Below the pieces are notes generated by a model. It made no database searches and was not told the DNA's origin. It saw only the letters and a program-made list of their open reading frames with translations. Shown here piece by piece: positions 15,560 through 24,561 of a DNA stretch of 64,000 nt. Source of the DNA: Pseudovibrio sp. Alg231-02. GTDB lineage: Bacteria; Pseudomonadota; Alphaproteobacteria; Rhizobiales; Stappiaceae. Made by a program: the position numbers and the translations under genes. The stretch spans positions 176,001-240,000 of the forward strand of contig NZ_FREX01000009.1 in the NCBI RefSeq assembly GCF_900143565.1, read 5' to 3'. Positions within the stretch are counted from its first letter, which is position 1. Each line of letters opens with the position of its first letter.

Positions 15560-16843
15560 TTATGAATCTCCCAGTGACACGACACCGCGAGCAGCGAGAT
15601 CGTCAATTTCTTCTTTGGTTTTTTGTAGATACTTGGTCAGCACTTCAATGCTGTCCTCGCCAAGGGTCGGCGGTGCCTTCCGGTATGTAACAGGCGTCTT
15701 GCTGTAATTGATCGGGTTACCAATCAAGCTTACCTGACCATCGTCAGATTGCTTGTGTGGCAGAGAAATCTTCATACCCCGATGCAGAATCTGCGGATCG
15801 CTGAACACGCCAGCCAGATCATTCACCGGACCACACGGAACGCCAACAGCCTCAAGTTCATCCGTCCAATGCTGGGCACCTTGTTTGATTGTGAACTGAC
15901 GCAGCAAAGGCACCAGTTCAGCACGATTGCGCACGCGGTCAGCGTTGGTTGCAAAGCGAGGATCAGTGTTCAGTTCAGGACAACCCAGAATCTCACAGAA
16001 ACGCTGGTACTGCGCATCGTTGCCAACAGCCACCATGAAGTCCTTGTCAGAGGCCGGGAAGGTCTCATAAGGCACGATGGTTGGGTGCGCATTGCCAAGC
16101 CGTTTTGGGATGTTGCCGTCAGTTAGATAGGAAAGGCCTTGGTTGATCAGCCATGCCACCTGACAATCCAGCAAGGAGATGTCGATGTGCTGACCTTCAC
16201 CGCTTTTCTCGCGGTGGTGCAGAGCTGCCAAAATAGCGTTGCAGGCATACATCCCGCACATCACATCAGCAATGCCGACACCAATTTTGGTTGGGCTGCC
16301 ACCTTCCTCCTCAGGAAGGCCCGTGATGCTCATGATCCCGCCCATGGCCTGAATCAGCGCATCATAGCCCGCTCTATGTGAGTAAGGGCCAGTTTGGCCA
16401 AAACCGGTAATGGAGCAGTAGATCAGCCGATCATTCTTCGCACGCAGGTCGTCATAACCGAGGCCCTTGCGGGCAAGGTCACCAACCTTGAAGTTCTCGA
16501 TAACGATGTCAGCGGTCGCCGCCAGCTCTTTGAGCATCTCCACGCCTTCTTCAGAACGCATGTCGATGCCGAGAGAATGTTTGTTGCGGTTGGAGCTGAG
16601 ATAATACGCGCTTTCGCCAGTATCCGCACCGCCTTTGCCTTTCAGGAAGGGAGGCCCCCATTTGCGGGTGTCATCCCCGCGTGTTGGGTGTTCAATCTTG
16701 ATGATTTCAGCGCCCATATCACCCAGCAGCTGAGTGCAGGTTGGGCCTGCCAGAATGCGCGAAAGGTCAAGCACCACAAGGCCATCCAAAGGTCCTTTGG
16801 TGGTAGAGGACTGGTGCTGTTCACCGTCTACTAGAGAATTCAA
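15560..16843 (-). CDS. Class III CoA-transferase (CaiB/BaiF family)
   Basis: This 427-residue protein has the family-III CoA-transferase signatures VVLDLSRILAGPTCTQLLGD, IIKIEHPTRGDDTRKWGPP, the GFGQTGPYSHRAGYDALIQA region and DISLLDCQVAWLIN. The Asp of DMGAEIIKIE and related residues lie in the normal places. These enzymes move CoA between carboxylic acids through an aspartyl-CoA anhydride intermediate. It is the first gene of a two-gene operon with the TPP enzyme, so it probably activates that enzyme's substrate or recycles its product. The start at TTG 16843 is uncertain. A later start would remove about 17 poorly conserved residues. Confidence 0.86.
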   Translation of the reverse strand: MNSLVDGEQHQSSTTKGPLDGLVVLDLSRILAGPTCTQLLGDMGAEIIKIEHPTRGDDTRKWGPPFLKGKGGADTGESAYYLSSNRNKHSLGIDMRSEEGVEMLKELAATADIVIENFKVGDLARKGLGYDDLRAKNDRLIYCSITGFGQTGPYSHRAGYDALIQAMGGIMSITGLPEEEGGSPTKIGVGIADVMCGMYACNAILAALHHREKSGEGQHIDISLLDCQVAWLINQGLSYLTDGNIPKRLGNAHPTIVPYETFPASDKDFMVAVGNDAQYQRFCEILGCPELNTDPRFATNADRVRNRAELVPLLRQFTIKQGAQHWTDELEAVGVPCGPVNDLAGVFSDPQILHRGMKISLPHKQSDDGQVSLIGNPINYSKTPVTYRKAPPTLGEDSIEVLTKYLQKTKEEIDDLAARGVVSLGDS

Positions 16844-17040
16844 ACCGTCTAATCCATTGGTTTTGAGGCAAGATTGACCGCAAATGGAGGGTGACTGACC
16901 CTGTCATGTACAGCAATCCAGCAGATTTTGGAGAGACGTTAGAGCACTCAGAAAAGGCCCACCACAACAATCTGAAAAATCACACAGTATCGTGATGGCC
17001 CGTGAAATTTGAAGTTTCTACCGTGATGGACCTGTGGGTT

Positions 17041-17877
17041 TTACCAGTGCTTTGTGTTGGCAAGATCAAGCCATGCACGCCGGATCCAGTTGGCCTTCAT
17101 GGAGTGTCCGCCATCATGCAGGCAAAGCTCAAGCTTCTCGCCTTTGGCAGACCACACATCACACTGCAACTCGCCAGCACTGATGGATGTCGGCTCGGTA
17201 TCATAGAGACCAGCTTGCCGCTTCCAGACATCAAGACTGTCAAATACATCGGACTGACGCCAGTTCGCGCCAATCGCACGGCCCACCATCGGAACGGTTT
17301 TATCTTCAACCCCGTGGGTATGGTAAAGGTTGGTCAAAGGAGAAGGGCAGGCTGCTGGGATTGGATCCCAGAAGGCACCGGCAATCGGTGCGAAGCCAGC
17401 ATAGTTCTCACCCTTGTAGCAGGCCAGATTCCAAACCATGGAACCACCCATGGAAAAGCCTGAGAGCAGGATCTTCTCACGATCAATCGGGAAGCGGTCA
17501 GAAACGTCTGTCAGCATCTCATCGAAGAACTTGAACTCGTCACGATCCTGACTTGGGGAGCCCGGATAGGACCAGGAACCGCCAATGCCCTGCGGGACAA
17601 TGAGAGCAACGCCAAGCTCGTTTGCAAGATTACGCAAAGCTTTATTCTCGATGGCGCGATCAGCTTTGCCCTTCCACCCGTGCAGGTAGATTATGGCGCC
17701 AATCTGTTCATCATCAGCAGGAGAATCCGGAAGTGCAACATAGTATTCACCGCTCTCAACTTCACAGGGAGCAGTCACACCACAGGTCGCTTCCTCTGCC
17801 ATTGTCGCATTGGGAACCAACCCGGAAATAACCACGGTAGCAAACGTAATCGCACTTGTAAGAAGGCTCATGCCCAT
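17041..17877 (-). CDS. Secreted alpha/beta hydrolase, LpqC/PHB-depolymerase-like esterase
   Basis: This 278-residue protein has an N-terminal signal peptide ending near NATMA. The alpha/beta-hydrolase core reads IIYLHGWKGKADRAIEN, VPQGIGGSWSY, the nucleophile elbow LLSGFSMGGSMVW and a C-terminal His in LCLHDGGHSMKANW. An Asp in THGVEDKTVPM is the likely third triad member. Six or more Cys residues suggest disulfides, fitting a periplasmic or secreted location. The family includes feruloyl esterases, acetylxylan esterases and PHB depolymerase relatives, so the ester substrate cannot be named. It has about 200 bases upstream of the CoA-transferase gene and is probably a separate unit. Confidence 0.83.
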   Translation of the reverse strand: MGMSLLTSAITFATVVISGLVPNATMAEEATCGVTAPCEVESGEYYVALPDSPADDEQIGAIIYLHGWKGKADRAIENKALRNLANELGVALIVPQGIGGSWSYPGSPSQDRDEFKFFDEMLTDVSDRFPIDREKILLSGFSMGGSMVWNLACYKGENYAGFAPIAGAFWDPIPAACPSPLTNLYHTHGVEDKTVPMVGRAIGANWRQSDVFDSLDVWKRQAGLYDTEPTSISAGELQCDVWSAKGEKLELCLHDGGHSMKANWIRRAWLDLANTKHW

Positions 17878-18031
17878 TCCACTTCTTGCCGCTCTCTCGG
17901 ATTAAACCTATTGAAACTCATGGATGAATCCAGGAATTGCCGAGATTAATTTTGTTTATGCTAACATACGCCTCAAGGGCGGTCTTACTCTCAAAATTGA
18001 TGCCGTCATTTACAGCTTACCGCGAGAGGGC

Positions 18032-18817
18032 CTACTGCCATTCCCCTTCCGTGGGAATGTGCAAAGTATTGCCGCAATGCTTGCAGTGAACGGCGTCATT
18101 ATCGTGACGATTAAGGCCACAATCAGGACAGGCATATTTTACTTTAGACGGACGGAAAATGGTCTGGATCAGCCGCAAAAACAGCGCCACACCAAACACC
18201 ATGATGACGATTGTAATCCCGCGGCCCATCGTATCCGTCATGGTGATGTCGCCATAACCAGTCGTTGTCAGCGTTGTGACGGTAAAATACAGCGCATCCA
18301 TGTAGGAGTTGATGTCCGGGTTCAGATGCGCCTCAATCACATAAACAATTGCACTCACCATAAACACGAAGACCAGCAGGTTCATCGCTGAGTTGATGAT
18401 CTCTTCATGCTCTTTGAACCACGAGAACGTCTCCCGTAAATCCTTCACCACATGGTAAGAGCGCAGCAATCGCAACATGCGGATCACGCGCAAGAAGCCG
18501 AGGTTCTCGATGAGGGCTTCAGCAAACAAAGACAGGATCACAATGAGGTCTGCAATGGCCGTGCTGTCAAGCGCCGCTCGGGCAGGCCTCAGCGCAATTG
18601 TGAGGCGGAACCCGTAATCAATCAGCAGAATGAACCCGATGGCCCAGTCCAGCCGCGGGTAGCTCTCCAGCTGAGGAAGCGTTGCAGACAGCACGAAGTA
18701 GAGGATCGTGACCACATCAAACATCAGCAAGCCGATACGCCAGGAACGTCCAACAGTGGTCTGCCCGAAATACAGACGTCGCAAAGCGCCCCTGAAATCG
18801 GTTATTGCTTCCTGCAT
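18032..18817 (-). CDS. Voltage-gated K+ channel-like protein with C-terminal zinc ribbon
   Basis: This 261-residue protein has six membrane segments. The S4-like segment carries spaced arginines (FLRVIRMLRLLRSYHVVKDL), and the pore loop holds the K+ selectivity filter TTLTTTGYGDITMTD. The last membrane helix is followed by a cytoplasmic zinc ribbon, CPDCGLNRHDNDAVHCKHCG (CxxC..CxxC), in place of the usual RCK or nucleotide-binding domain. Potassium efflux or uptake coupled to membrane potential is the expected role. The zinc ribbon may act in tetramer assembly or metal/redox gating. It stands alone, with no obvious operon partner. Confidence 0.87.
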   Translation of the reverse strand: MQEAITDFRGALRRLYFGQTTVGRSWRIGLLMFDVVTILYFVLSATLPQLESYPRLDWAIGFILLIDYGFRLTIALRPARAALDSTAIADLIVILSLFAEALIENLGFLRVIRMLRLLRSYHVVKDLRETFSWFKEHEEIINSAMNLLVFVFMVSAIVYVIEAHLNPDINSYMDALYFTVTTLTTTGYGDITMTDTMGRGITIVIMVFGVALFLRLIQTIFRPSKVKYACPDCGLNRHDNDAVHCKHCGNTLHIPTEGEWQ

Positions 18818-19025
18818 AAAATTAGATCCCTCAATCCCGATAGCGCGCCCAGATAAAATCTACTAGCAAATGTGGGCATTTCTGCAAAGTCACTCAAGCT
18901 CGTCACGCATAAACTTTCGTGTGAGCGACGCTGTCTTGACCCAGCAAGAAAACCTTACGCTTTCCCTCAGTGAGTTTATCGAAAAATTCTGCAACTGATT
19001 AAAGGGTTTCTGCTCTACTTCTGGC

Positions 19026-19946
19026 ATGAAGAAAGCCAAGGCCATTCCGGTGCCACCACCTCCCGGGTATTTGGAGGAATGGCGGGCAACCAACAACACC
19101 TGTCTGGTAACGGGCGCGACGGATGGCATCGGCAGAGCGCTTGCGATCCGTTTGGCAGATGCTGGCCAAACCCTCGTCATTGTGGGGCGTTCTAAGGAGA
19201 AAGTGAGTGCCGTCCTCAAGGATGTTGGCGACGCCGGCCCCCATCACTCCCACCGTGGTTTTGTGGCAGACCTCTCTCTCATCTCAGAGGTGGACCGTCT
19301 CGCCGATGAGATCTCGCAAAAGCTGCCGAACCTGAGCCGTATCGTCCTCTGCGCTGCCGAAACACCGGGGTTTCGCGGCATTACAGGAGAGGGGATTGAG
19401 GCCGGGTTTGCGGTCAACTACCTCAGCCGATTTCAGCTGCTGAGCAAGATCACACCGCTGCTCAAGGACCAATCAGCACCAAGGGTTGTCTCGTTTGCAA
19501 GCCCGGTGACAAAGTTTGAACTACCCGACCTGAACATCCTCAACGATCCTGACTGTGAGCTAGATAGTTGGGACCGAGGAAGAGCACACACCAACTGCAA
19601 TCTGCTCTTCTTGATGGAACTGGCTGATCAGCTGAAGGACACAGACATCTGCATCAACGCGTTCGGACCCGGCCTTGTGCTGACCAAACAAATGCAGGGC
19701 TACAGCGCCATGAGGCGGTTCTGGCTTGGTATGAAAAGCTCGCTGGTCGGCAAATCTGCCCCCTATGCAGCCCTGCCAGCTATGCACATGCTGCTCTCTC
19801 CGGACTTTGCGGGCAAGACTGGAGGGTTCTACGAATGCGGAACAAAAATCCCGCCGGACACGCAAATCCTGAGCAAAGAAATCCGCCAGCAATTCTGGAC
19901 AGAAACCACTCAGCTTGTGCACCTGGCACAGGCGAACAAGGGGTAA
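19026..19946 (+). CDS. SDR-family protein lacking the catalytic YxxxK
   Basis: This 306-residue Rossmann-fold protein has the SDR cofactor motif TCLVTGATDGIGRALAIRL and RSKEK, which favours NADP(H). It also has a degenerate NAG region (LCAAETPG), a Ser in RVVSFASPV and the post-active-site FGPGLVLTK. Where retinol-dehydrogenase-like members have YxxSKLANLLF, this protein reads GRAHTNCNLLF, so both Tyr and Lys are gone. It may bind a dinucleotide without being a normal oxidoreductase. It diverges from the K+ channel gene and lies 219 bases before the RND efflux operon. No promoter or operator is clear. Confidence 0.8.
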   Translation: MKKAKAIPVPPPPGYLEEWRATNNTCLVTGATDGIGRALAIRLADAGQTLVIVGRSKEKVSAVLKDVGDAGPHHSHRGFVADLSLISEVDRLADEISQKLPNLSRIVLCAAETPGFRGITGEGIEAGFAVNYLSRFQLLSKITPLLKDQSAPRVVSFASPVTKFELPDLNILNDPDCELDSWDRGRAHTNCNLLFLMELADQLKDTDICINAFGPGLVLTKQMQGYSAMRRFWLGMKSSLVGKSAPYAALPAMHMLLSPDFAGKTGGFYECGTKIPPDTQILSKEIRQQFWTETTQLVHLAQANKG

Positions 19947-20165
19947 AAATTTCCAGAAACCGCTTTTTGTGACACCAGTCACGGGCTTTCCCTCACGAAA
20001 GTGGGAGGACAAATGCACTTCTCAGTCTGACTTGATTTGAACGTTGCCAGGGGACCTTGGCAGCGAAGGATAGAGCTGTGCCCAACGCCATCAAGGATTG
20101 AGTCACTTCCCTAAGGTAATGTTAGGCAAGTGCTGCCAGCAATTCTCAATGTGTAAGAGTAAAAA

Positions 20166-21320
20166 ATGAACAATAAAATGGAATTCCCTGCCGGCCGGAA
20201 TGGAAATCTGCTTTCATCAACGCGCAAAGCCACCCTCGCATTTCTGGGGGCGTCTCTTGGCACATTTCTTTTCTCCTCGGCAGTCTTTGCTCAGGAAGCT
20301 CCCCCCCCTCCAGGTGTTATTGTTGAACCTGCACGCGAAGAAGTTATTGAAGAAGAACGCGTTTTCTCTGGCCGTACCGAAGCAATCAGTCAGGTCGCAC
20401 TCATTGCCCGCGTCGGCGGGTTTCTTGAGCCGCTGGAGTTCAAAGAAGGCCAGACAGTTCAGCAAGGCGACCTGCTCTTTGTGATCCAGCAGGAGCCCTA
20501 TGAGTTCTCAGTAGAGCAATCCCAAGCCAATCTGGAAAGTGCTCAGGCGAAGGTTGATTTGGCAAAAGTTGACTTTGACCGCAAGGAGCAGCTCGTCAAC
20601 CGGGATACAATTTCAGTCTCCGAACTCGACACAGCCCGCGCGAACCTGAAAGAGGCCAATGCCGCATTGGCTCTGCGTCAGGCAGACCTGAAGCTCTCCG
20701 AGTTGGATCTGAGCTACACAGAAATCCGCGCTCCGCTGGATGGTCAGATCGGAACTGCTGCCTTTAAAGAAGGTGCCTACGTCAATGCCAACAGCGGAAC
20801 TCTGGCAACCATCACGTCTTTGAACCCCATTCGCGTGGCGTTCCCGGTTCCACAAGCACTGATCTTGCAATCTCAGCGCGCCAACAACTTCGTCACCAAT
20901 AACATACTCATTCGAGTTCGCCTGTCAGACGGCAAGTTCTACCAGCACAACGGAAAGCTGGACTTCCTTGAAGCAGAAGCCAACCCGGGCACAGACACCG
21001 TCACCGCTTATGCAATCTTTGAAAATCCTGATCACTTGCTGTTTGACCACCAGCTGGTTGATGTCGTTGCCAACGCCAAAGATGCCACCCCAGTCCTGGT
21101 TGTCTCTCAATCCGCACTGCTGCTGGATCAGGAAGGCCCGTATGTGCTGAAGGTGAATGACGAAGACGTGGTTGAGCAACAGCGCATCGCCGTCGTCGAT
21201 CAGATTAACGGCCTTGTTATTGTTGGAAGTGGCCTCGAAAAAGGTGATCTGGTGATCACATCCGGCATCCAGAAAGTTCGCCCGGGAATTAAAGTCAACG
21301 CACAGCTGGCAGGTCAATAA
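20166..21320 (+). CDS. RND efflux periplasmic adaptor (AcrA/MexA-like)
   Basis: This 384-residue membrane-fusion protein has a signal sequence ending SSAVFAQ and a proline-rich start. A biotinyl-lipoyl half-motif follows (GFLEPLEFKEGQTVQQGDLL), then an alpha-helical hairpin of about 70 residues rich in Ala, Leu and Glu, the second lipoyl half (LSYTEIRAPLDGQIG) and the beta-barrel and membrane-proximal domains. It bridges the inner-membrane pump to an outer-membrane TolC-type channel. It ends three bases before the RND pump gene. The mature N-terminus lacks the lipobox Cys seen in AcrA. No TetR-type repressor gene is adjacent. Confidence 0.92.
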   Translation: MNNKMEFPAGRNGNLLSSTRKATLAFLGASLGTFLFSSAVFAQEAPPPPGVIVEPAREEVIEEERVFSGRTEAISQVALIARVGGFLEPLEFKEGQTVQQGDLLFVIQQEPYEFSVEQSQANLESAQAKVDLAKVDFDRKEQLVNRDTISVSELDTARANLKEANAALALRQADLKLSELDLSYTEIRAPLDGQIGTAAFKEGAYVNANSGTLATITSLNPIRVAFPVPQALILQSQRANNFVTNNILIRVRLSDGKFYQHNGKLDFLEAEANPGTDTVTAYAIFENPDHLLFDHQLVDVVANAKDATPVLVVSQSALLLDQEGPYVLKVNDEDVVEQQRIAVVDQINGLVIVGSGLEKGDLVITSGIQKVRPGIKVNAQLAGQ

Positions 21321-21323
21321 ACC

Positions 21324-24300
21324 ATGATCTATGACATGTTTATTCGCCGGCCTCGGCTGGCGATGGTGATTTCGATTCTCATAGTCGTGGTCGGTGCGAT
21401 CTCGATTTACTCAATTCCGGTATCACAATACCCGACCATTGCTCCCCCAACCGTGCAGGTCAACGCCACTTACATTGGCGCGGATGCGCTGACGGTGGAA
21501 GAGAGTGTTGGCCAGCTTGTTGAAGGGGCAGTCAACGGCGTAGACGGCATGCGCTATATGAAGTCGTCGTCTTCCAGTGATGGCACCTACTCGCTAACAG
21601 TCTACTTCGATCTGACAACAGACCCCGATATCAATGCGGTGAACGTTCAGAACCGAATAAGCACCATTGAAAGCAAGCTACCGCAGGAAGTCCGGGATCA
21701 GGGTGTCAACGTTACCAAAAAGGCCGGTGATCTCCTGCAGGCGATTTCCTTCTATTCGCCCGATGAGACACATGATGGCCTCTTCATTTCCAACTACGTC
21801 ACCATCAACATCGTAGACGAACTGAAGCGTATTCCAGGTGTGGGTGATGCCAGTGTGTTCGGCGCGCAGGATTACTCCATGCGCATCTGGCTGGATCCGG
21901 TCAAACTAAGAGCCCTCAATCTGACAGCAGAAGATGTGATCTCTGCAGTTCAATCACAAAACAAACAAGCTGCTGTCGGTCGTATCGGTGCAGCTCCTCT
22001 GGCGGCTGATCAGCAGCTCCAGCTCACCGTCACAGCAAAAGGCCGCTTGAACACCGTTGAAGAGTTCCAGAACATCGTTCTGCGTGCAAATCCTGATGGC
22101 TCTGTGGTTCACCTGAGAAACGTCGCCCGCGTAGAACTCAGCAGCGCCTCCTATGACATATTGGCAGAATACAACCAGCAACCAACAGCGATGGTGGGGA
22201 TTTACCTGTCTCCGGGCGCAAACGCTGTGGCTGTGTCAGAAGCGGTTAATGAGCGTATCGCGTATCTGGCAGAACGCTTCCCGGAAGACCTCACATACAT
22301 CTCCATCTTCGATACCTCGCTCTTCGTGAATGAGATGATTTCGAAGGTGATCCATACGCTGCTGGAAGCCTTCGTGCTTGTGACCATCGTGGTCTACGTC
22401 TTCCTCGGCAAATTCCGCGCAACCCTCATTCCGCTGATCGCGGTCCCCGTATCCATCATCGGTGCTGTCGCAGTGGCCTTCATGATGGGCTACACGGCCA
22501 ACACCATCTCGCTGCTGGCCTTGGTGCTGGCCATCGGGATCGTAGTGGATGACGCGATCATCGTGGTTGAGAACGTTGAACGCATTATGCACGAACATCC
22601 TGATCTCACACCGGCTCAGGCAACATCAAAAGCGGTCAGCGAAATTGCAGCCCCTGTGCTCGCAACTACGCTGGTACTGCTCTCCGTGTTTGTGCCAGTA
22701 GCCTTCTTGCCGGGATCGTCCGGTGTACTCTTCAGAGAGTTCGCGGTCTCCATCTCCGCGGCAATGGTGATCTCCACCATCAACGCATTGTCACTGTCTC
22801 CAGCTCTTTGCGCCATCTTGATGAAGTCAGAAGACCTGACAGGTGTCATGGCCAAGGTTTCCAAAAAGATTGATGACGTCGGCCATGGTTACGCCGGCCT
22901 TATCAAGCGCATCGCAAAAATGTCGTTGCTTTCTCTGCCTGTCGTGGTGGGCTTCGCGCTCTTTGGTTTCCTGGTTGTTTCCAACACCCCAGATGGCTTT
23001 GTCCCGGATGAAGACAAAGGCTACGCCATGGTGCTGGTCAATTTGCCTCCGGGTGCATCTCGCAACCGTACTGAAGCGGTCATGCGCAAAGCCGACGATA
23101 TCATCCGCAAAGACCCGGCAGTCAACTCCACCACAATGATCATCGGGCTCGACCTGCTGGCAGGTGGCGGCTCATCACCAAACGCAGGCGTTTTCTTCGT
23201 CAAACTCAAGGATTATGAGGAACGTCCATCACGCGAACTGTCTTCTTTCGCCTTCGTTTACAGAACATACGGAGCTTTGGCAGGTATTCCGGAAGCAACC
23301 TTCTTCCCGGTCAACCCAGCTGCAATCGATGGTCTCGGCACGGTAGGTGGCTTTGAGTTCATCATGGAGGCACTGGAAGGTCAGGATCCAACAGTCCTTG
23401 CGCAAATCTCCCGCTCCCTGATTGTAGCGGCTAATGAAGCGCCGGATATCGCGTCTTTCTTCACGACCTTTAACGCAAACACACCGCAGTTGAATGTGAA
23501 GCTGGATCGTGAGCGTGCTCAGGTGCTTGGCCTGAATGTGGCAAGTGTTTACAACGCATTGCAAGCCACGCTGGGCGGTTATTACATCAACGACTTCAAT
23601 CTCTACGGTCGCACATGGACCGTCCGCCTGCAGGCAGAGCAGAAGTATCGCTCTGGTGTTGAAGACATCGGCTCCATCTTTGTCCGTTCAGACACAGGTG
23701 AGATGGTTGAACTGTCCTCCGTCGTGCACACTGAGCTGTCACGCGGGGCAAACACTATCACCCGTTACAACAACTACCGCGCAGTCGCGTTCAACGGCAA
23801 TGCAGCCCCCGGTGCAGGCTTGGGTGAAGCTTTGACGGCGATGGATGGTGTCGCGGCCAAAGCCCTGCCAAAAGGCTATGCCTATGAGTGGACGGGGCTG
23901 GCATTGGAACAGAAAGAAGCTGCGGGTCAAACTGCACTGGTACTGGGACTAGCCTTCCTGTTTGCCTATCTGTTCCTTGTGGCGCTGTATGAAAGCTGGA
24001 ATACACCAATTCCCGTTCTGCTTTCGGTTGCTCCTGCATTAGCAGGTGCCTTGTTGAGCCTCTGGATCTTTGGTCTGGCGTTCGACCTGTATGCGCAGAT
24101 TGGTATGGTCATTCTGATCGCGCTGGCGGGTAAAAATGCGATCCTGATGAACGAGTTCTCACTCGAAAAACGCATTGATGGTATGGGGATCTACGAGTCC
24201 GCAATTGAAGGCGCTCGTTTGCGCTTCCGTCCAGTGATGATGACATCACTGGCGTTCTCTGCAGGTCTTGTTCCGTTGGTCATTGCATCCGGTCCGGGGG

Positions 24301-24509
24301 CAGGAGCCATGGTTGCGGTGGGTGTGCCGGTGCTGGCAGGTATGCTGTTCTCAGCGACTATCGGTATCTTCCTCATCCCGACCCTTTACGTCAGCTTCCA
24401 ATGGATGCGCGAAAAGGCCGGTTGGACCATCGAGGAAGGCCGTGCAGCAAGAGGTTCCAGTGGTGAACTGGTCATTGATGCCAAGGAAGACAAGCCATCT
24501 GAAAATTGA
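21324..24509 (+). CDS. RND multidrug efflux pump, HAE1 family (AcrB/MexB-like)
   Basis: This 1061-residue inner-membrane pump has twelve predicted membrane segments and the normal two-half structure. TM1 is followed by SQYPTIAPPTVQVNATYIGA. The proton-relay Asp pair lies in TM4 (IGIVVDDAIIVVENVERI), and TM10 has IGMVILIALAGKNAILMNEF with its conserved Lys. The HAE1 start is MIYDMFIRRPRLAMVIS. It exports amphiphilic compounds by proton antiport together with the adaptor encoded just upstream. No outer-membrane factor gene is present, so it probably uses a TolC encoded elsewhere. The operon ends in a strong hairpin at 24537-24560. Confidence 0.95.
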   Translation: MIYDMFIRRPRLAMVISILIVVVGAISIYSIPVSQYPTIAPPTVQVNATYIGADALTVEESVGQLVEGAVNGVDGMRYMKSSSSSDGTYSLTVYFDLTTDPDINAVNVQNRISTIESKLPQEVRDQGVNVTKKAGDLLQAISFYSPDETHDGLFISNYVTINIVDELKRIPGVGDASVFGAQDYSMRIWLDPVKLRALNLTAEDVISAVQSQNKQAAVGRIGAAPLAADQQLQLTVTAKGRLNTVEEFQNIVLRANPDGSVVHLRNVARVELSSASYDILAEYNQQPTAMVGIYLSPGANAVAVSEAVNERIAYLAERFPEDLTYISIFDTSLFVNEMISKVIHTLLEAFVLVTIVVYVFLGKFRATLIPLIAVPVSIIGAVAVAFMMGYTANTISLLALVLAIGIVVDDAIIVVENVERIMHEHPDLTPAQATSKAVSEIAAPVLATTLVLLSVFVPVAFLPGSSGVLFREFAVSISAAMVISTINALSLSPALCAILMKSEDLTGVMAKVSKKIDDVGHGYAGLIKRIAKMSLLSLPVVVGFALFGFLVVSNTPDGFVPDEDKGYAMVLVNLPPGASRNRTEAVMRKADDIIRKDPAVNSTTMIIGLDLLAGGGSSPNAGVFFVKLKDYEERPSRELSSFAFVYRTYGALAGIPEATFFPVNPAAIDGLGTVGGFEFIMEALEGQDPTVLAQISRSLIVAANEAPDIASFFTTFNANTPQLNVKLDRERAQVLGLNVASVYNALQATLGGYYINDFNLYGRTWTVRLQAEQKYRSGVEDIGSIFVRSDTGEMVELSSVVHTELSRGANTITRYNNYRAVAFNGNAAPGAGLGEALTAMDGVAAKALPKGYAYEWTGLALEQKEAAGQTALVLGLAFLFAYLFLVALYESWNTPIPVLLSVAPALAGALLSLWIFGLAFDLYAQIGMVILIALAGKNAILMNEFSLEKRIDGMGIYESAIEGARLRFRPVMMTSLAFSAGLVPLVIASGPGAGAMVAVGVPVLAGMLFSATIGIFLIPTLYVSFQWMREKAGWTIEEGRAARGSSGELVIDAKEDKPSEN

Positions 24510-24536
24510 TCTGAGAATGATCCTGATGACAATGAA

Positions 24537-24560
24537 GAAGGCGCCTCTGGCGCCTTTTTT
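24537..24560 (+). terminator. Terminator of the RND operon
   Basis: AAGGCGCC (arm), TCT loop and GGCGCCTT (arm) run into six T. It starts 28 bases after the pump stop and ends one base before the stop codon of the convergent CPBP-fusion gene. Confidence 0.92.
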
Positions 24561-24561
24561 G

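Noticed and set aside
14976..15707. Open frame (243 codons) opposite the TPP enzyme and CoA-transferase ends
   Set aside because: It spans two real genes on the other strand and has no family match or start signal.
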